From Ryuthela nishihirai (Eukaryota; Arthropoda; Arachnida; Araneae; Heptathelidae): a stretch of DNA of 64,000 nucleotides. Positions 53,701 to 64,000 of the stretch are shown piece after piece; position 1 is the stretch's first letter, and every line of letters starts with the position of its first letter. The notes under the pieces were generated by a model, which was not told the DNA's origin, did not search any database, and worked only from the letters and a program-made list of their open reading frames with translations. The DNA is taken from contig JAWZYU010000025.1 of assembly GCA_038380435.1 (NCBI GenBank), positions 29,364,707-29,428,706 of the forward strand, written 5' to 3'. The translations under genes were made by a program, and so were the position numbers.

Positions 53701-56572
53701 TACAAGGGGTACGCCAGTTGCATACACATTTCCAGGGGGTACGTGAAGCATTAAAGGTTGAGAACCACTGATATATATGTTTTATTTTATTCCCATTGTT
53801 ATACTATAACTATAGGTTTATCTATCTATACAAGGGGTACGCCAGTCAATACACATTTCCAGGGAGTACGTGAAACATAAAAGGTTGAGAACCACTGATA
53901 TATATGTTTTATTTTATTCCCATTGTTACATTATAACTATAGTTTTATCTATCTGTACAAGGGGTACGCCAGTTACATACACATTTCCAGGGGGTGCGTG
54001 AAGCATAAAAGGTTGAGAACCACATATATATATGTTTTATTTTATTCGTATTGTTATACTATAAGTATAGTTTTATCTATCTATACAAGGGGTACGCCAG
54101 TTGCATACACATTTCCAGGGGGTACGTGAAGCATAAAAGGTTGAGAACCACTGATATATATGTTTTATTTTATTCCCATTGTTATACTATAACTATAGAT
54201 TTATCTATCTACACAAGGGGTACGCCAGTTACATACACATTTCCAGGGGGTGTGTGAAGTATAAAATGTTGAGAACCACTGATATATATGTTTTATTTTA
54301 TTCCCATTATTATACTATAAGTATAGTTTTATCTATCTATACAAGGGGTACGCCAGTCAATACACATTTCCAGGGGGTACGTGAAGCATTAAAGGTTGAG
54401 AACCACTGATATATATGTTTTATTTTATTCCCATTGTTATACTATAACTATAGGTTTATCTATCTATACAAGGGGTACGCCAGTCAATACACATTTCCAG
54501 GGAGTACGTGAAACATAAAAGGTTAAGAACCACTGATATATATGTTTTATTTTATTCCCATTGTTATGCTATAAGTATAGTTTTATCTATCTATACAAGG
54601 GGTACGCCAGTTACATACACATTTCCAGGGGGTACGTGAAGCATAAAAGGATGAGAACCACTGATATATATGTTTTATTTTATTCCCATTTTTATACTAT
54701 AACTATAGTTTTATCTATCAATAAAGGCGTACGCCTGTTACATACACATTTCCAGGGGTCTACGTGAAGCATAAAAGGTTGAGAACCACTGATATATATG
54801 TTTTATTTTATTCCTCTTGTTATACTATAAGTATAGTTTATCTATCTATACAAGGGGTACGCCAGTTGCATAAACATTTCCAGGGGGTACGTGAAGCATA
54901 AAATGTTGAGAACCACTGATATATATGTTTTATTTTATTCCCATTGTTATACTATAACTATAGATTTATCTATCTATACAAGGGGTACGACAGTTACATA
55001 CACATTTCCAGGGGGTGCGTGAAGCATAAAAGGTTGAGAACCACTGATATATGTTTTATTTTATTTCCATTGTTATACTATAACTATAGTTTTTTCTACC
55101 TACACAAGGGGTACGCCAGTTACATACACATTTCCAGGGGGTACGTGAAGCATAAAAGGTTGAGAACCACTGATATATGTTTTATTTTATTTCCATTGTT
55201 ATACTATAACTATAGTTTTTTCTACCTACACAAGGGGTACGCCAGTTACATACACATTTCCAGGGGGTACGTGAAGCATAAAAGGTTGAGAACCACTGAT
55301 ATATATGTTTTATTTTATTCCCATTGTTATACTATAACTATAGTTTTATCTATCTATACAAGGGGTACGCCTGTTACATACACATTTCCAGGGGGTACGT
55401 GAAGCATAAAAGGTTGAGAACCACTGATATATATGTTTTATTTTATTCCCATTTTTATACTATAACTATAGTTTTATCTATCAATAAAGGCGTACGCCAG
55501 TTACATACACATTTCCAGGGGGTACGTGAAGCATATAAGGTTGAGAACCACTGATATATATGTTTTATTCCTATTGTTATACTATAAGTATAGTTTTATC
55601 TATCTATACAAGGGGTACGCCAGTTGCATACACATTTCCAGGGGGTACGTGAAGCATAAAAGGTTGAGAACCACTGATATATATGTTTTATTTTATTCCC
55701 ATTGTTATACTATAAGTATAGTTTTATCTACCTATACAAGGGGTACGCCAGTTACATACACATTTCCAGGGTGTACGTGAAGCATAAAAGGTTGAGAACC
55801 ACTGATATATGTTTTATTTTATTCCCATTGTTATACTATAAGTATAGTTTTATCTATCTATACAAGGAGTACGCCAGTTGCATACACATTTCCAGGGGGT
55901 ACGTGAAGCATAAAAGGTTGAGAACCACTGATATATATGTTTTATTTTATTCCCATTGTTATACTATAACTATAGATTTATCTATCTACACAAGGGGTAC
56001 GCCAGTTACATACACCTTTCCAGGAAGTACGTGAAGCATGAAAGGTTGAGAACCACTGATATATATGTTTTATTTTATTCCCATTTTTATACTCTAACTA
56101 TAGTTTTATCTATCAATACAAGGCGTACGCCAGTTACATACACATTTCCAGGGGTTACGTGAAGCATAAAAGGTTGAGAACCACTGATATATATGTTTTA
56201 TTTTATTCCTATTGTTATACTATAAGTATAGTTTTATTTATCTATACAAGGGGCACGCCAGTTACATACACATTTCCAGGGGGTGCGTGAAGCATAAAAG
56301 TTTGAGAACCACATATATATATGTTTTATTTTATTCCTATTGTTATACTATAAGTATAGTTTTATCTATCTATACAAAGGGTACGCCAGTTGCATACACA
56401 TTTCCAGGGGGTTCGTGAAGCATAAAAGGTTGAGAACCACATATATATATATGTTTTATTTTATTCCTATTGTTATACTATAAGTATAGTTTTATCTATC
56501 TATACAAGGGGTACGCCAGTTATATACACATTTCCAGGGAGTACGTGAAGCATAAAAGTTTGAGAACCACTG
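50796..56572 (+). mobile_element. hAT element with a 5.6-kb satellite
   Basis: Same family as 16,330-18,992. The left end (ggttctcaaagtggggtacgc, then gagaactcaaaag) and the pre-array segment (tgtttatcgatatatgtaat) match. The transposase relic is gone. The right end is complementary to CAGTGGTTCTCAAAC. Flanking tactatat (50,788-50,795) and cactagat (56,573-56,580) agree at 6 of 8 bases. The left terminus seems to have lost two bases, so the exact start is uncertain. Confidence 0.75.
50955..56570 (+). repeat. 128-bp satellite array 2, about 44 units
   Basis: The same unit as array 1, with more variation. Alternating variants form a 256-bp dimer between about 51,600 and 52,300. A block from about 52,136 to 53,400 reappears about 1,916 bases later (54,051-55,316), including rare variants such as caataaaggcgtacgcctg. 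Array 2 is therefore built from duplicated multi-unit blocks. Confidence 0.95.
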
Positions 56573-56580
56573 CACTAGAT

Positions 56581-57158
56581 AATTGCTGTAAACAAATTAT
56601 CAGCTATAATCACGAGTTCCAGAAGTTCGCCTATTAACTCTAATGTCAATAATTAAGTAATCACGTTCGAACCAAAGCTCAAAAGATGCTTCAGGCCACG
56701 TTCGTGTTTCGTTAAGAGAAATATGTACAAATAGAAGGAAAGATATTTCCTTAACTTTAATCCTCACGACTCTTCTGCAACAAAACACTAAACAGTCTCG
56801 TTGCTATTACATTAATCGACGCTACGCTAAATTTCTCTGGTGAAATTTCTTCATCGAGGGAAAGCGTACTTCAACTTAATTTAATCAGCTGGCTAAATAT
56901 TAGATAGAAGAGTTTTCGTAACATTGCTTTGCCGGATGGAAAAATAGATTTTTGCTGATAGTTTGGGCTCTTAGCCAGAGGCTTCGATTACTTACCTCTC
57001 GAAAAGGTGATTAACATTGACAGATATGATATGAAGCCAAAACAAATTGTACGCTAAGAAATAATAATTGATTTTGCTTGTTTTTTAGGGTTGAAGGTGT
57101 CTGATTTTATTCAGCCTATAGCGCCAGCTCTAAGACTGCTTCCCAGGGTTGGTATCTG
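56581..57158. other. Unassigned stretch
   Basis: Moderately AT-rich; no recognisable gene, RNA or repeat. Confidence 0.4.
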
Positions 57159-57159
57159 G

Positions 57160-57360
57160 AATTAAACTAAAAAAATGGGGAAATCACTGGATTTTCATTG
57201 CAGTATAACACTTTCTCCTTGGTTTAAGGGGTCTTTAAAAATTTCTTGAAAATTGAGTGAAACACGCACACGTTTAATAATAATGTTTTTGTTCCATTAC
57301 CCTACTAGAATTCTGAAAAATGGGGGGAGAAGTTTCATGGCCCCCTTGACCCCCAACCCA
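57160..57360 (-). mobile_element. Family D repeat, short copy
   Basis: On the minus strand it reads gggggccatgaaacttctcc, then the AT block with tttcaagaaatttttaaaga, ending at the tgcaatgaaaatcc motif. It matches the 11,840 copy before the array. Confidence 0.5.
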
Positions 57361-57411
57361 CACCCTCTAGACTATCACATTTTTTGTCTACAAAATTTCC
57401 AGCATCGTTAG

Positions 57412-58185
57412 GTTGTTTTTCTTCCGAGTGGTATTTTTTGCACACAATGGGCTAAATGGCCATGTCACAGGTTGGGTTGTTTTACCTCTGAGCGGCACTT
57501 TTTTGCGCACCGTGGGCTAAATGGCCAGGTCACAAGGACCCTGAAGGCTCACAGAAGGTTGGGGGAGGAACCCACTGGAACGGCTGTTGGGAGACAGATG
57601 GTAGCCTCCCGTCAAAGCCATTCAGTTTTCTTTAACGGGCACAGGGTATGGCTCTCCCGCACACGGGGGCACGTCTTAACGTCCCATCGGATGGACGGTG
57701 GCCTTTCCAAGCCCATCAGTGTCCCCTACTGACCGTGTGCAGGGCGAGGAATTTTGCGGAGATAAATCTCAACGCTGACCAAGCTGGGACTCAAACCTGG
57801 GAACTACAGTTTACGAGCCTGCCGCGCTACCGACTGAGCCCCCCCCCCGCCCCCCATGTCACAGGGACCACAAGTAATCCAATGGCTCATAGAAAACCTA
57901 AGAAGGGTATCCACTGAACAGCTCTTAAGAGACGGATGGAAACCTCCGGTCAAGGCAATCCAGCTTGTTTTCTAACGTGCACAGAGTATATCTCTCGTGC
58001 CCACGCATCATGGCCTAACGTTCCATCTAATGGATGACGGCATTTACAAACCCATTAGTGTTCTTTTACTCATCGAGGGCAGGGTGAGGGTCAGCGGAGA
58101 AAAATATGAACGCAGATACAATTGAGAGTTGAATCTGGGAACTACAAATTACGAGCAGCAGTTCTACTGGCGGAGCCACCACGTG
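57412..58185 (-). mobile_element. Old SINE A split by a young SINE A
   Basis: 57,412-57,470 is the tail end and 57,865-58,185 the rest of a diverged minus-strand copy. The exact 11-base duplication ccatgtcacag at 57,460-57,470 and 57,854-57,864 marks the newer insertion between them. Confidence 0.9.
57471..57853 (-). mobile_element. SINE A, full length, nested
   Basis: A young minus-strand copy from gttgggttgttttacc to the C-rich complement of the GGGGG head. Confidence 0.95.
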
Positions 58186-58293
58186 TGCCAAGGGTAGAGT
58201 ATTATGGTGGGTTTGACAGGAATATAATATGCATAGTTTTTTGATGATGATATGTATGATGTGGTAAGGACATTGTATATGTGTGATACCATG

Positions 58294-58687
58294 TTGGGTT
58301 GTTTTACCTCTGAGCGGCACTTTTTGTACACCATGGGGCTAAATGGTCATGTCACAATGACCCTGAAGGCTCAGAGAAGGTTGGGGGATGGGACCCACTG
58401 GAACAGCTGTTGGAAGACAGATGGCAGCCTCCCGTCAAGGCTATCCAGTGTGTTCTTTAACATGTGCAGGATATGGCTCTCCCGCACACGGGGCCACGTG
58501 TCCTTGGAAAAGCCGCCATCCCATCCGACGGATGGCGGCTTTTCCAAGCCGATCGGTGTTCCCTACTGACCGTGGACAGGCGGGGAGTTTTGCAGAGATA
58601 AATCTCAATGCTGACCCAGCTGGGACTCGAACCTGGGAACTGCAGATTACGAGCCTGGCGCGCTACCGACTGAGCCAACTGTCCCTC
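58294..58687 (-). mobile_element. SINE A with an internal palindrome
   Basis: A complete minus-strand copy. At 58,503-58,548 an 18-base segment (cttggaaaagccgccatc) is followed, after ten bases, by its exact complement. The result is a local inverted duplication that replaces normal body sequence. Confidence 0.9.
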
Positions 58688-58689
58688 CA

Positions 58690-59700
58690 TTGAAAAGAGA
58701 GAAAAATAAATCAATGCAAAAAAAAAAAAAAAAAAATATTGCGTGACGAAACTAGCTATATGACAGTTTCTACCCCATCTATTTAAGTTTCCCCCGTTTT
58801 CTGAAACCGTTACAGTTTCAAATGGAGCAAAAATCATCTTCACATAAACGGAAAAAAAGAGTAGGACATCTTCCCGAAGTTGCAATCATATCCTCCTTAA
58901 GATTTATTTTTCTGCTAAACAACTGGAGAGAAAAAATGGCGTCTCTTTTCTTTTGGACTAGTTCTTTTGTTGTTGTAGTAAATCAAGGAGGAAAAAAGTT
59001 TGCTTCAATTTCCTCTCTTAAGCTCCTGAAGTTCTTTTCTGGAGAAACAGTTTCCTGGCGGTGGCTGGCATCCAATTTTCCTCGCTTTATACGTGTCAGT
59101 AACCGGGTTGCCGTTTACAAAAGATAGGCAGTGAGAGTTTATAACTGGGGGAAACCTTTGCTTCGTTCCGAGTTTCTTTACAATCGAAACAATCGGCGAA
59201 TGAGTAGCGAATTCTCCAAACCTTTTGTGTGTACGTGTGAGGGTTTTAGTTTTGATCCTAAGGTGATGGATTTCGATTGTCTGGGAGTTCCAGAAAGCTA
59301 TTCTTGGGTTTGAGGATCGTATTCAAAGTTTGGAAAGTGATTGGAGCTAGGATTATTTTTTTGCGTTCTCTCTTCGATTGCTTTTTTTTTTTGACTAAGT
59401 TTCGGGACTGTTTTATGTTTAGAGATGAAAGTCTTAAACTAAAACGGAAATTGGTCAGGGAGGAAGCTCGATAGTTGCACGAGATCACTGACCATTTTTG
59501 TAAATGGAATAACACAATTTGACTATATTATAGGAAAGGCGGGGGAATTTGATTTATTTATGAAAATAAGAAGCTTTGATTCTCAAGAGAGTCAGTTATT
59601 GCTTTTTACCAACCAGTCTACTGTGAGTCCCTAGGTAAAAAAACAATATTATTGCCCTAATAACACAATTAGGGGCACATCAACAACGGGGAAAAAAATC
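58690..59700. other. Unassigned stretch
   Basis: The open frames at 58,822-59,127 and 59,131-59,313 show no known domain and no clear splice structure. They could be chance ORFs. No repeat family is recognised. Confidence 0.35.
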
Positions 59701-59713
59701 TCCAAAAACCGGA

Positions 59714-60094
59714 TTGGGTTGGGTTGTTTTACCTCTGAGCGGCACTTTTTTGCACACCATGGGCTAAATGGCCAGGTCACATGGACCCCGAAGGCTCAGA
59801 GAAGGTAGGGAGAGAGGACCCACTGGAACAGCTGTTGGTAGCCTCCCGTCAAGGCCATCCAGCGTGTTCTTTAACGTGCACAGGGTATGGCTCTCCCGCA
59901 CACGGGGGCCACGGCGTAACGTACCATCCGACGGACGGAGGCCTTTCCAAGCCCATCAGTGTCTCCTACTGACCGTGGGCAGGGCGGGGGAATTTTTGCG
60001 GAGATAAATCTCAACGCTGACCCAGCTGGGACTCGAACCTGGGAACTTCAGATTACGAGTCTGGCGCGCTACCGACTGAGCCTCCGCCCGCCCC
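59714..60094 (-). mobile_element. SINE A, full length
   Basis: A complete minus-strand copy with the exact 12-base duplication ccaaaaaccgga at 59,702-59,713 and 60,095-60,106. Confidence 0.95.
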
Positions 60095-60149
60095 CCAAAA
60101 ACCGGAATTGATTAGAAGAACTGAAATATCGCCTAAGGTGAACATGGGG

Positions 60150-60446
60150 AACTTGTTGGAATCCGAATTATGCACCTCACCCTGCACCCGGCCAGAAATG
60201 GACACCGATGTCTATTGAGTGCGATGTAAAACCATGGCCTGTTGTGCAGGAGAGCTATACTTTGTGCATATGAAAACAACACGTTGGGTGGCTTTGACAG
60301 AATAATTCCATCTACTCAAAATAATCTAAGAGCCGTTCAGTGGGCCCCTTTCCCCCAGCTTTCTCTGAACTCTTGGGGACTTTGTGATCTGGCCGTTTAG
60401 CCCATTGTATTAAAAGAGTGCCGCTCAGAGATAAAAAAAAATAACT
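60150..60446 (+). mobile_element. SINE A, old headless copy
   Basis: A strongly diverged body and tail: ggacaccgatgtctattgag, a central-domain remnant, then gtgccgctcagagataa. Confidence 0.7.
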
Positions 60447-60623
60447 ATTCTCTATAAACCTCACTGAAGGAATAATGTAGTGAAGTGACATTTAGATATT
60501 TTTGACAGATATATTTCGTTTACTTTCTGACATTTATCTCCCTAAAAATGTTCGTTTTAGAAGTTGCAAGCTTTAATTTCAGTTTCTTTGAACACAAGGA
60601 TGTTCCTAATCACGTGGCATGGG

Positions 60624-60995
60624 GTTGTGTTCAGTACTCAATGCGCCAGATTCTTGATTCTGCAGTTTCCAGGTTAGAATCCCAATTGTGCCAGCGTTGA
60701 GATTTATCTACGCAAAATCCACACCAATTCTCGGTGCGAATGGGAACACCCATGGACTTGCAATGCCTGTCGTCCGTCAGATGAGATGTTAAGCCTCGGC
60801 TCTTGTGCAGGAGAGCCATCTGTCTGCAAGTGAAAGAATACGCTGAATGTCCTTGACGGTAGTCTTCCATGTGTCCCCTAGGAGATGTCCAGTAGATCCC
60901 TTCAACTTTCTCAGAGCCCTTTGGGTCCTCGTGATCCTGCCATTTAGCCCATTATGCGCAAAAATTGTAGCTCAGAAATGAAACAAGACAACTGA
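60624..60995 (+). mobile_element. SINE A, old complete copy
   Basis: A diverged full-length copy. The A box is eroded and the B box is ggttagaatcc. The central block (gatgagatgttaagcctcgg, then gcaagtgaaagaatacgctg) is better preserved than its surroundings. Confidence 0.75.
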
Positions 60996-61444
60996 GATAA
61001 AATCACCCAACTAAATATAGATGCGTATAAAAAAAATATCGGACATACATTAATAAATATTCTAAACATATAACGTCAGATGCTTCTGTTTTTCTTCGTA
61101 GCACAGTAAGTTTTCCTAAGAAAGTGAGTAGAACAACTTTTCTTGGTGGTTCGTAATTCAATATTCTTTTCCCATCTTTTCCCCATTTGCTAGTTCCAGC
61201 TAACCAATGGGAAGCGATCTCTCTCCGCTTCGGTTATGGTCCATAATGGTAGTTTTATTGATTGACCTCGGGTTGTTTGGGTTCTCATGATGTATTTTTG
61301 ATCAGGCTGGAATGACATCTTTCTGATCTGACTACCCGAGACTTGCATTACATCGCTATTTACTCAAAGTGCCAAGAAGAAATCGAGTTCGCTAAAGCTC
61401 TAGAAATGATGAACAGACAAAAATATGCTTTCGTCTCCTTCCCC
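60996..61444. other. Unassigned stretch before the 73-bp array
   Basis: No gene or repeat recognised. Confidence 0.35.
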
Positions 61445-64000
61445 CCGCTTTCGGTTACTTTTTTTAACTGAACAAGCTGCAGTGAGCTGCACAGTGATTT
61501 CTGAAAAACGAAGAGATTGTTTCGTTTACTTTTCTAACATGCTGCAGTGAGTGGTGCAATGTTTTCTCAAAAACTTTGGGAGATTGTGTCGTTTACCTTT
61601 CTAACTGAACATGCTGCGGTGAGGTGTACAGTGTTTTCTTAAATACTTTGGGGAGATTGTATCGTTTACTTTTCTAACTGAACATGCTGCGGTGAGGTGT
61701 ACAGTGTTTTCTTAAAAACTTTGGGGGGATTGTATCGTTTACTTTTCTAACTGAACATGCTGCGGTGAGGTGTACAGTGTTTTCTTAAAAACTTTGGGGA
61801 GATTGTATCGTTTACTTTTCTAACTGAACATGCTGCGGTGAGGTGTACAGTGTTTTCTTAAAAACTTTGGGGGGATTGTGTCGTTTACTTTTCAAACTGA
61901 ACATGCTGCGGTGAGGTGTACAGTGTTTTCTTGAAAACTTTGGGGAGATTGTATCGTTTACTTTTCTAACTGAACATGCTGCGGTGAGGTGTACAGTGTT
62001 TTCTTAAAAACTTTGGGGAGATTGTATCGTTTACTTTTCTAACTGAACATGCTGCGGTGAGGTATACAGTGTTTTTTTAAAAACTTTGGGGGGATTGTAT
62101 CGTTTACTTTTCTAACTGAACATGCTGCGCTGAGGTGTACAGTGTTTTCTTAAAAACTTTGGGGGATTGTATCGTTTACCTTTCTAACTGAACACGCTGC
62201 GGTGAGGTGTACAGTGTTTTCTTAAAAATTTTGGGGGGATTGTATCGTTTACTTTTCTAACTGAACATGCTGCGGTGAGGTGTAGAATGTTTTCTTAAAA
62301 ACCTTTGGGGAATTGTGTCGTTTACTTTTCTAACTGAACATGCTGCGGTGAGGTGTACAGTGTTTTCTTAAAAACTTTGGGGAGATTGTATCGTTTACTT
62401 TTCTAACTGAACATGCTGCGGTGAGGTGTAGAATGTTTTCTTAAAAACCTTCGGGGAATTGTGTCGTTTACTTTTCTAACTGAACATGCTGCGGTGAGGT
62501 GTAGAATGTTTTCTTAAAAACCTTCGGGGAATTGTGTCGTTTACTTTTCTAACTGAACATGCTGCGGTGAGGTGTACAGTGTTTTCTTAAAAACTTTGGG
62601 GTTTTGTATCGTTTACTTTTCTAACTGAACATGCTGCGGTGAGGTGTACAGTGTTTTCTTAAAAACTTTGGGGGGATTGTATCATTTACTTTTCTAACTG
62701 AACATGCTGCGGTGAGGTGTACAGTGTTTTCTTAAAAACTTTGGGGGGATTGTATCGTTTACTTTTCTAACTGAACATGCTGCGGTGAGGTGTACAGTGT
62801 TTTCTTAAAAACTTTGGGGGGATATTGTCGTTTACTTTTCTAACTGAACATGCTGCGGTGAGGTGTACAGTGTTTTCTCAAAAACTTTGGGGGATTGTGT
62901 CGTTTACTTTTCTAACTGAACATGCTGCGGTGAGGTGTACAGTGTTTTCTTAAAAATTTTGGGGGGATTGTGTCGTTTACTTTTCTAACTGAACATGCTG
63001 CGGTGAGGTGTGCAGTGTTTTCTTAAAAACTTTGGGGAGATTGTATCGTTTACTTTTCTAACTGAACATGCTGCGGTGAGGTGTACAGTGTTTTCTTAAA
63101 AACTTTGGGGGGATTGTATCGTTTACTTTTCTAACTGAACATGCTGCGGTGAGGTGTACAGTGTTTTCTTAAAATCTTTGGGGGATTGTACCGTTTACTT
63201 TTCTAACTGAATATGCTGCGGTGAGGTGTACAGTGTTTTCTTAAAAATTTTGGGGGGATTGTATCATTTACTTTTCTAACTGAACATGCTGCGGTGAGGT
63301 GTACAGTGTTTTCTTAAAAACTTTGGGGGGATTGTATCGTTTACTTTTCTAACTGAACATGCTGCGGTGAGGTGTACAGTGTTTTCTTAAAAACTTTGGG
63401 GGGATTGTGTCGTTTACTTTTCTAACTGAACATGCTGCGGTGAGGTGTACAGTGTTTTCTTAAAAACTTTGGGGGGATTGTATCATTTACTTTTCTAACT
63501 GAACATGCTGCGGTGAGGTGTACAGTGTTTTCTTAAAAACTTTGGGGGGATTGTATCGTTTACTTTTCTAACTGAACATGCTGCGGTGAGGTGTACAGTG
63601 TTTTCTTAAAAACTTTGGGGGGATATTGTCGTTTACTTTTCTAACTGAACATGCTGCGGTGAGGTGTACAGTGTTTTCTCAAAAACTTTGGGGGATTGTG
63701 TCGTTTACTTTTCTAACTGAACATGCTGCGGTGAGGTGTACAGTGTTTTCTTAAAAATTTTGGGGGGATTGTGTCGTTTACTTTTCTAACTGAACATGCT
63801 GCGGTGAGGTGTGCAGTGTTTTCTTAAAAACTTTGGGGAGATTGTATCGTTTACTTTTCTAACTGAACATGCTGCGGTGAGGTGTACAGTGTTTTCTTAA
63901 AAACTTTGGGGGGATTGTATCGTTTACTTTTCTAACTGAACATGCTGCGGTGAGGTGTACAGTGTTTTCTTAAAATCTTTGGGGGATTGTACCGTTTACT
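61445..64000 (+). repeat. 73-bp tandem array reaching the window edge
   Basis: The unit is 73 bp: aactgaacatgctgcggtga, ggtgtacagtgttttcttaa, aaactttggggggattgtat, cgtttacttttct. About 35 units are in view and the array is not finished at 64,000. The left-most two or three units are degenerate. A block of about 380 bases starting at gatattgtcg (62,821) recurs at 63,622 with the same rare variants, giving a period of about 801 bases. Confidence 0.95.

Noticed and set aside
58822..59313. 101- and 60-codon plus-strand ORFs
   Set aside because: They have no recognisable domain, no homology to anything in the window and no splice context; chance ORFs are as likely.

Overview
The window reads as nuclear DNA of an animal, most likely an arthropod. 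One host gene can be supported: an intronless coding exon for a serotonin (5-HT1-like) G-protein-coupled receptor on the minus strand at 40,193-41,476. Its upstream exon edge has a convincing splice acceptor. Everything else recognisable is mobile or tandemly repeated DNA: LINEs, tRNA-derived SINEs, hAT, mariner and Tigger/pogo DNA transposons, foldback elements, and eight tandem arrays that together fill roughly a quarter of the window. The species cannot be fixed from the sequence. The receptor's closeness to arthropod 5-HT1 receptors and the transposon mix fit an arthropod, possibly a chelicerate.

Layout. 0-4.5 kb: two tRNA-like SINE families (called A and B here), nested in each other, and a foldback element. 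4.57-8.18 kb: an almost full-length RTE-type LINE. 8.20-10.69 kb: a 2.5-kb hAT transposon with a decayed transposase, sitting in the LINE's 3' tail. 11.84-14.15 kb: a repeat (family D here) holding a 2.1-kb array of a 38-bp unit. 15.18-19.0 kb: three hAT copies; the last contains a 2.2-kb array of 128-bp units inside its own target-site duplication. 19.1-25.5 kb: a 60-bp array split by an intact CR1/Jockey-group LINE with two long ORFs. 26.4-27.6 kb: a cluster of old SINEs. 28.2-30.0 kb: a 55-bp array. 31.4-31.9 kb: a 36-bp array with one open frame. 32-40 kb: mostly AT-rich DNA with a MITE, a few SINEs and old tandem repeats. 40.2-41.6 kb: the receptor. 41.7-50.6 kb: SINE-dense DNA with mariner and Tigger remnants. 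50.8-56.6 kb: a second hAT with about 44 of the 128-bp units. 57.4-61.0 kb: more SINEs. 61.45 kb to the right edge: a 73-bp array.

How it fits together. Exact target-site duplications let many insertions be bounded to the base and ordered in time: SINE A into SINE B, SINE A into Tigger and mariner, SINE A into SINE A, hAT into LINE tail, and LINE into satellite. The most interesting pattern is that tandem arrays repeatedly grow inside transposons. Two copies of one hAT family carry a 128-bp array that includes the transposon's own terminal inverted repeat, and family D carries a 38-bp array. This suggests mobile elements as a source of local satellites in this genome.
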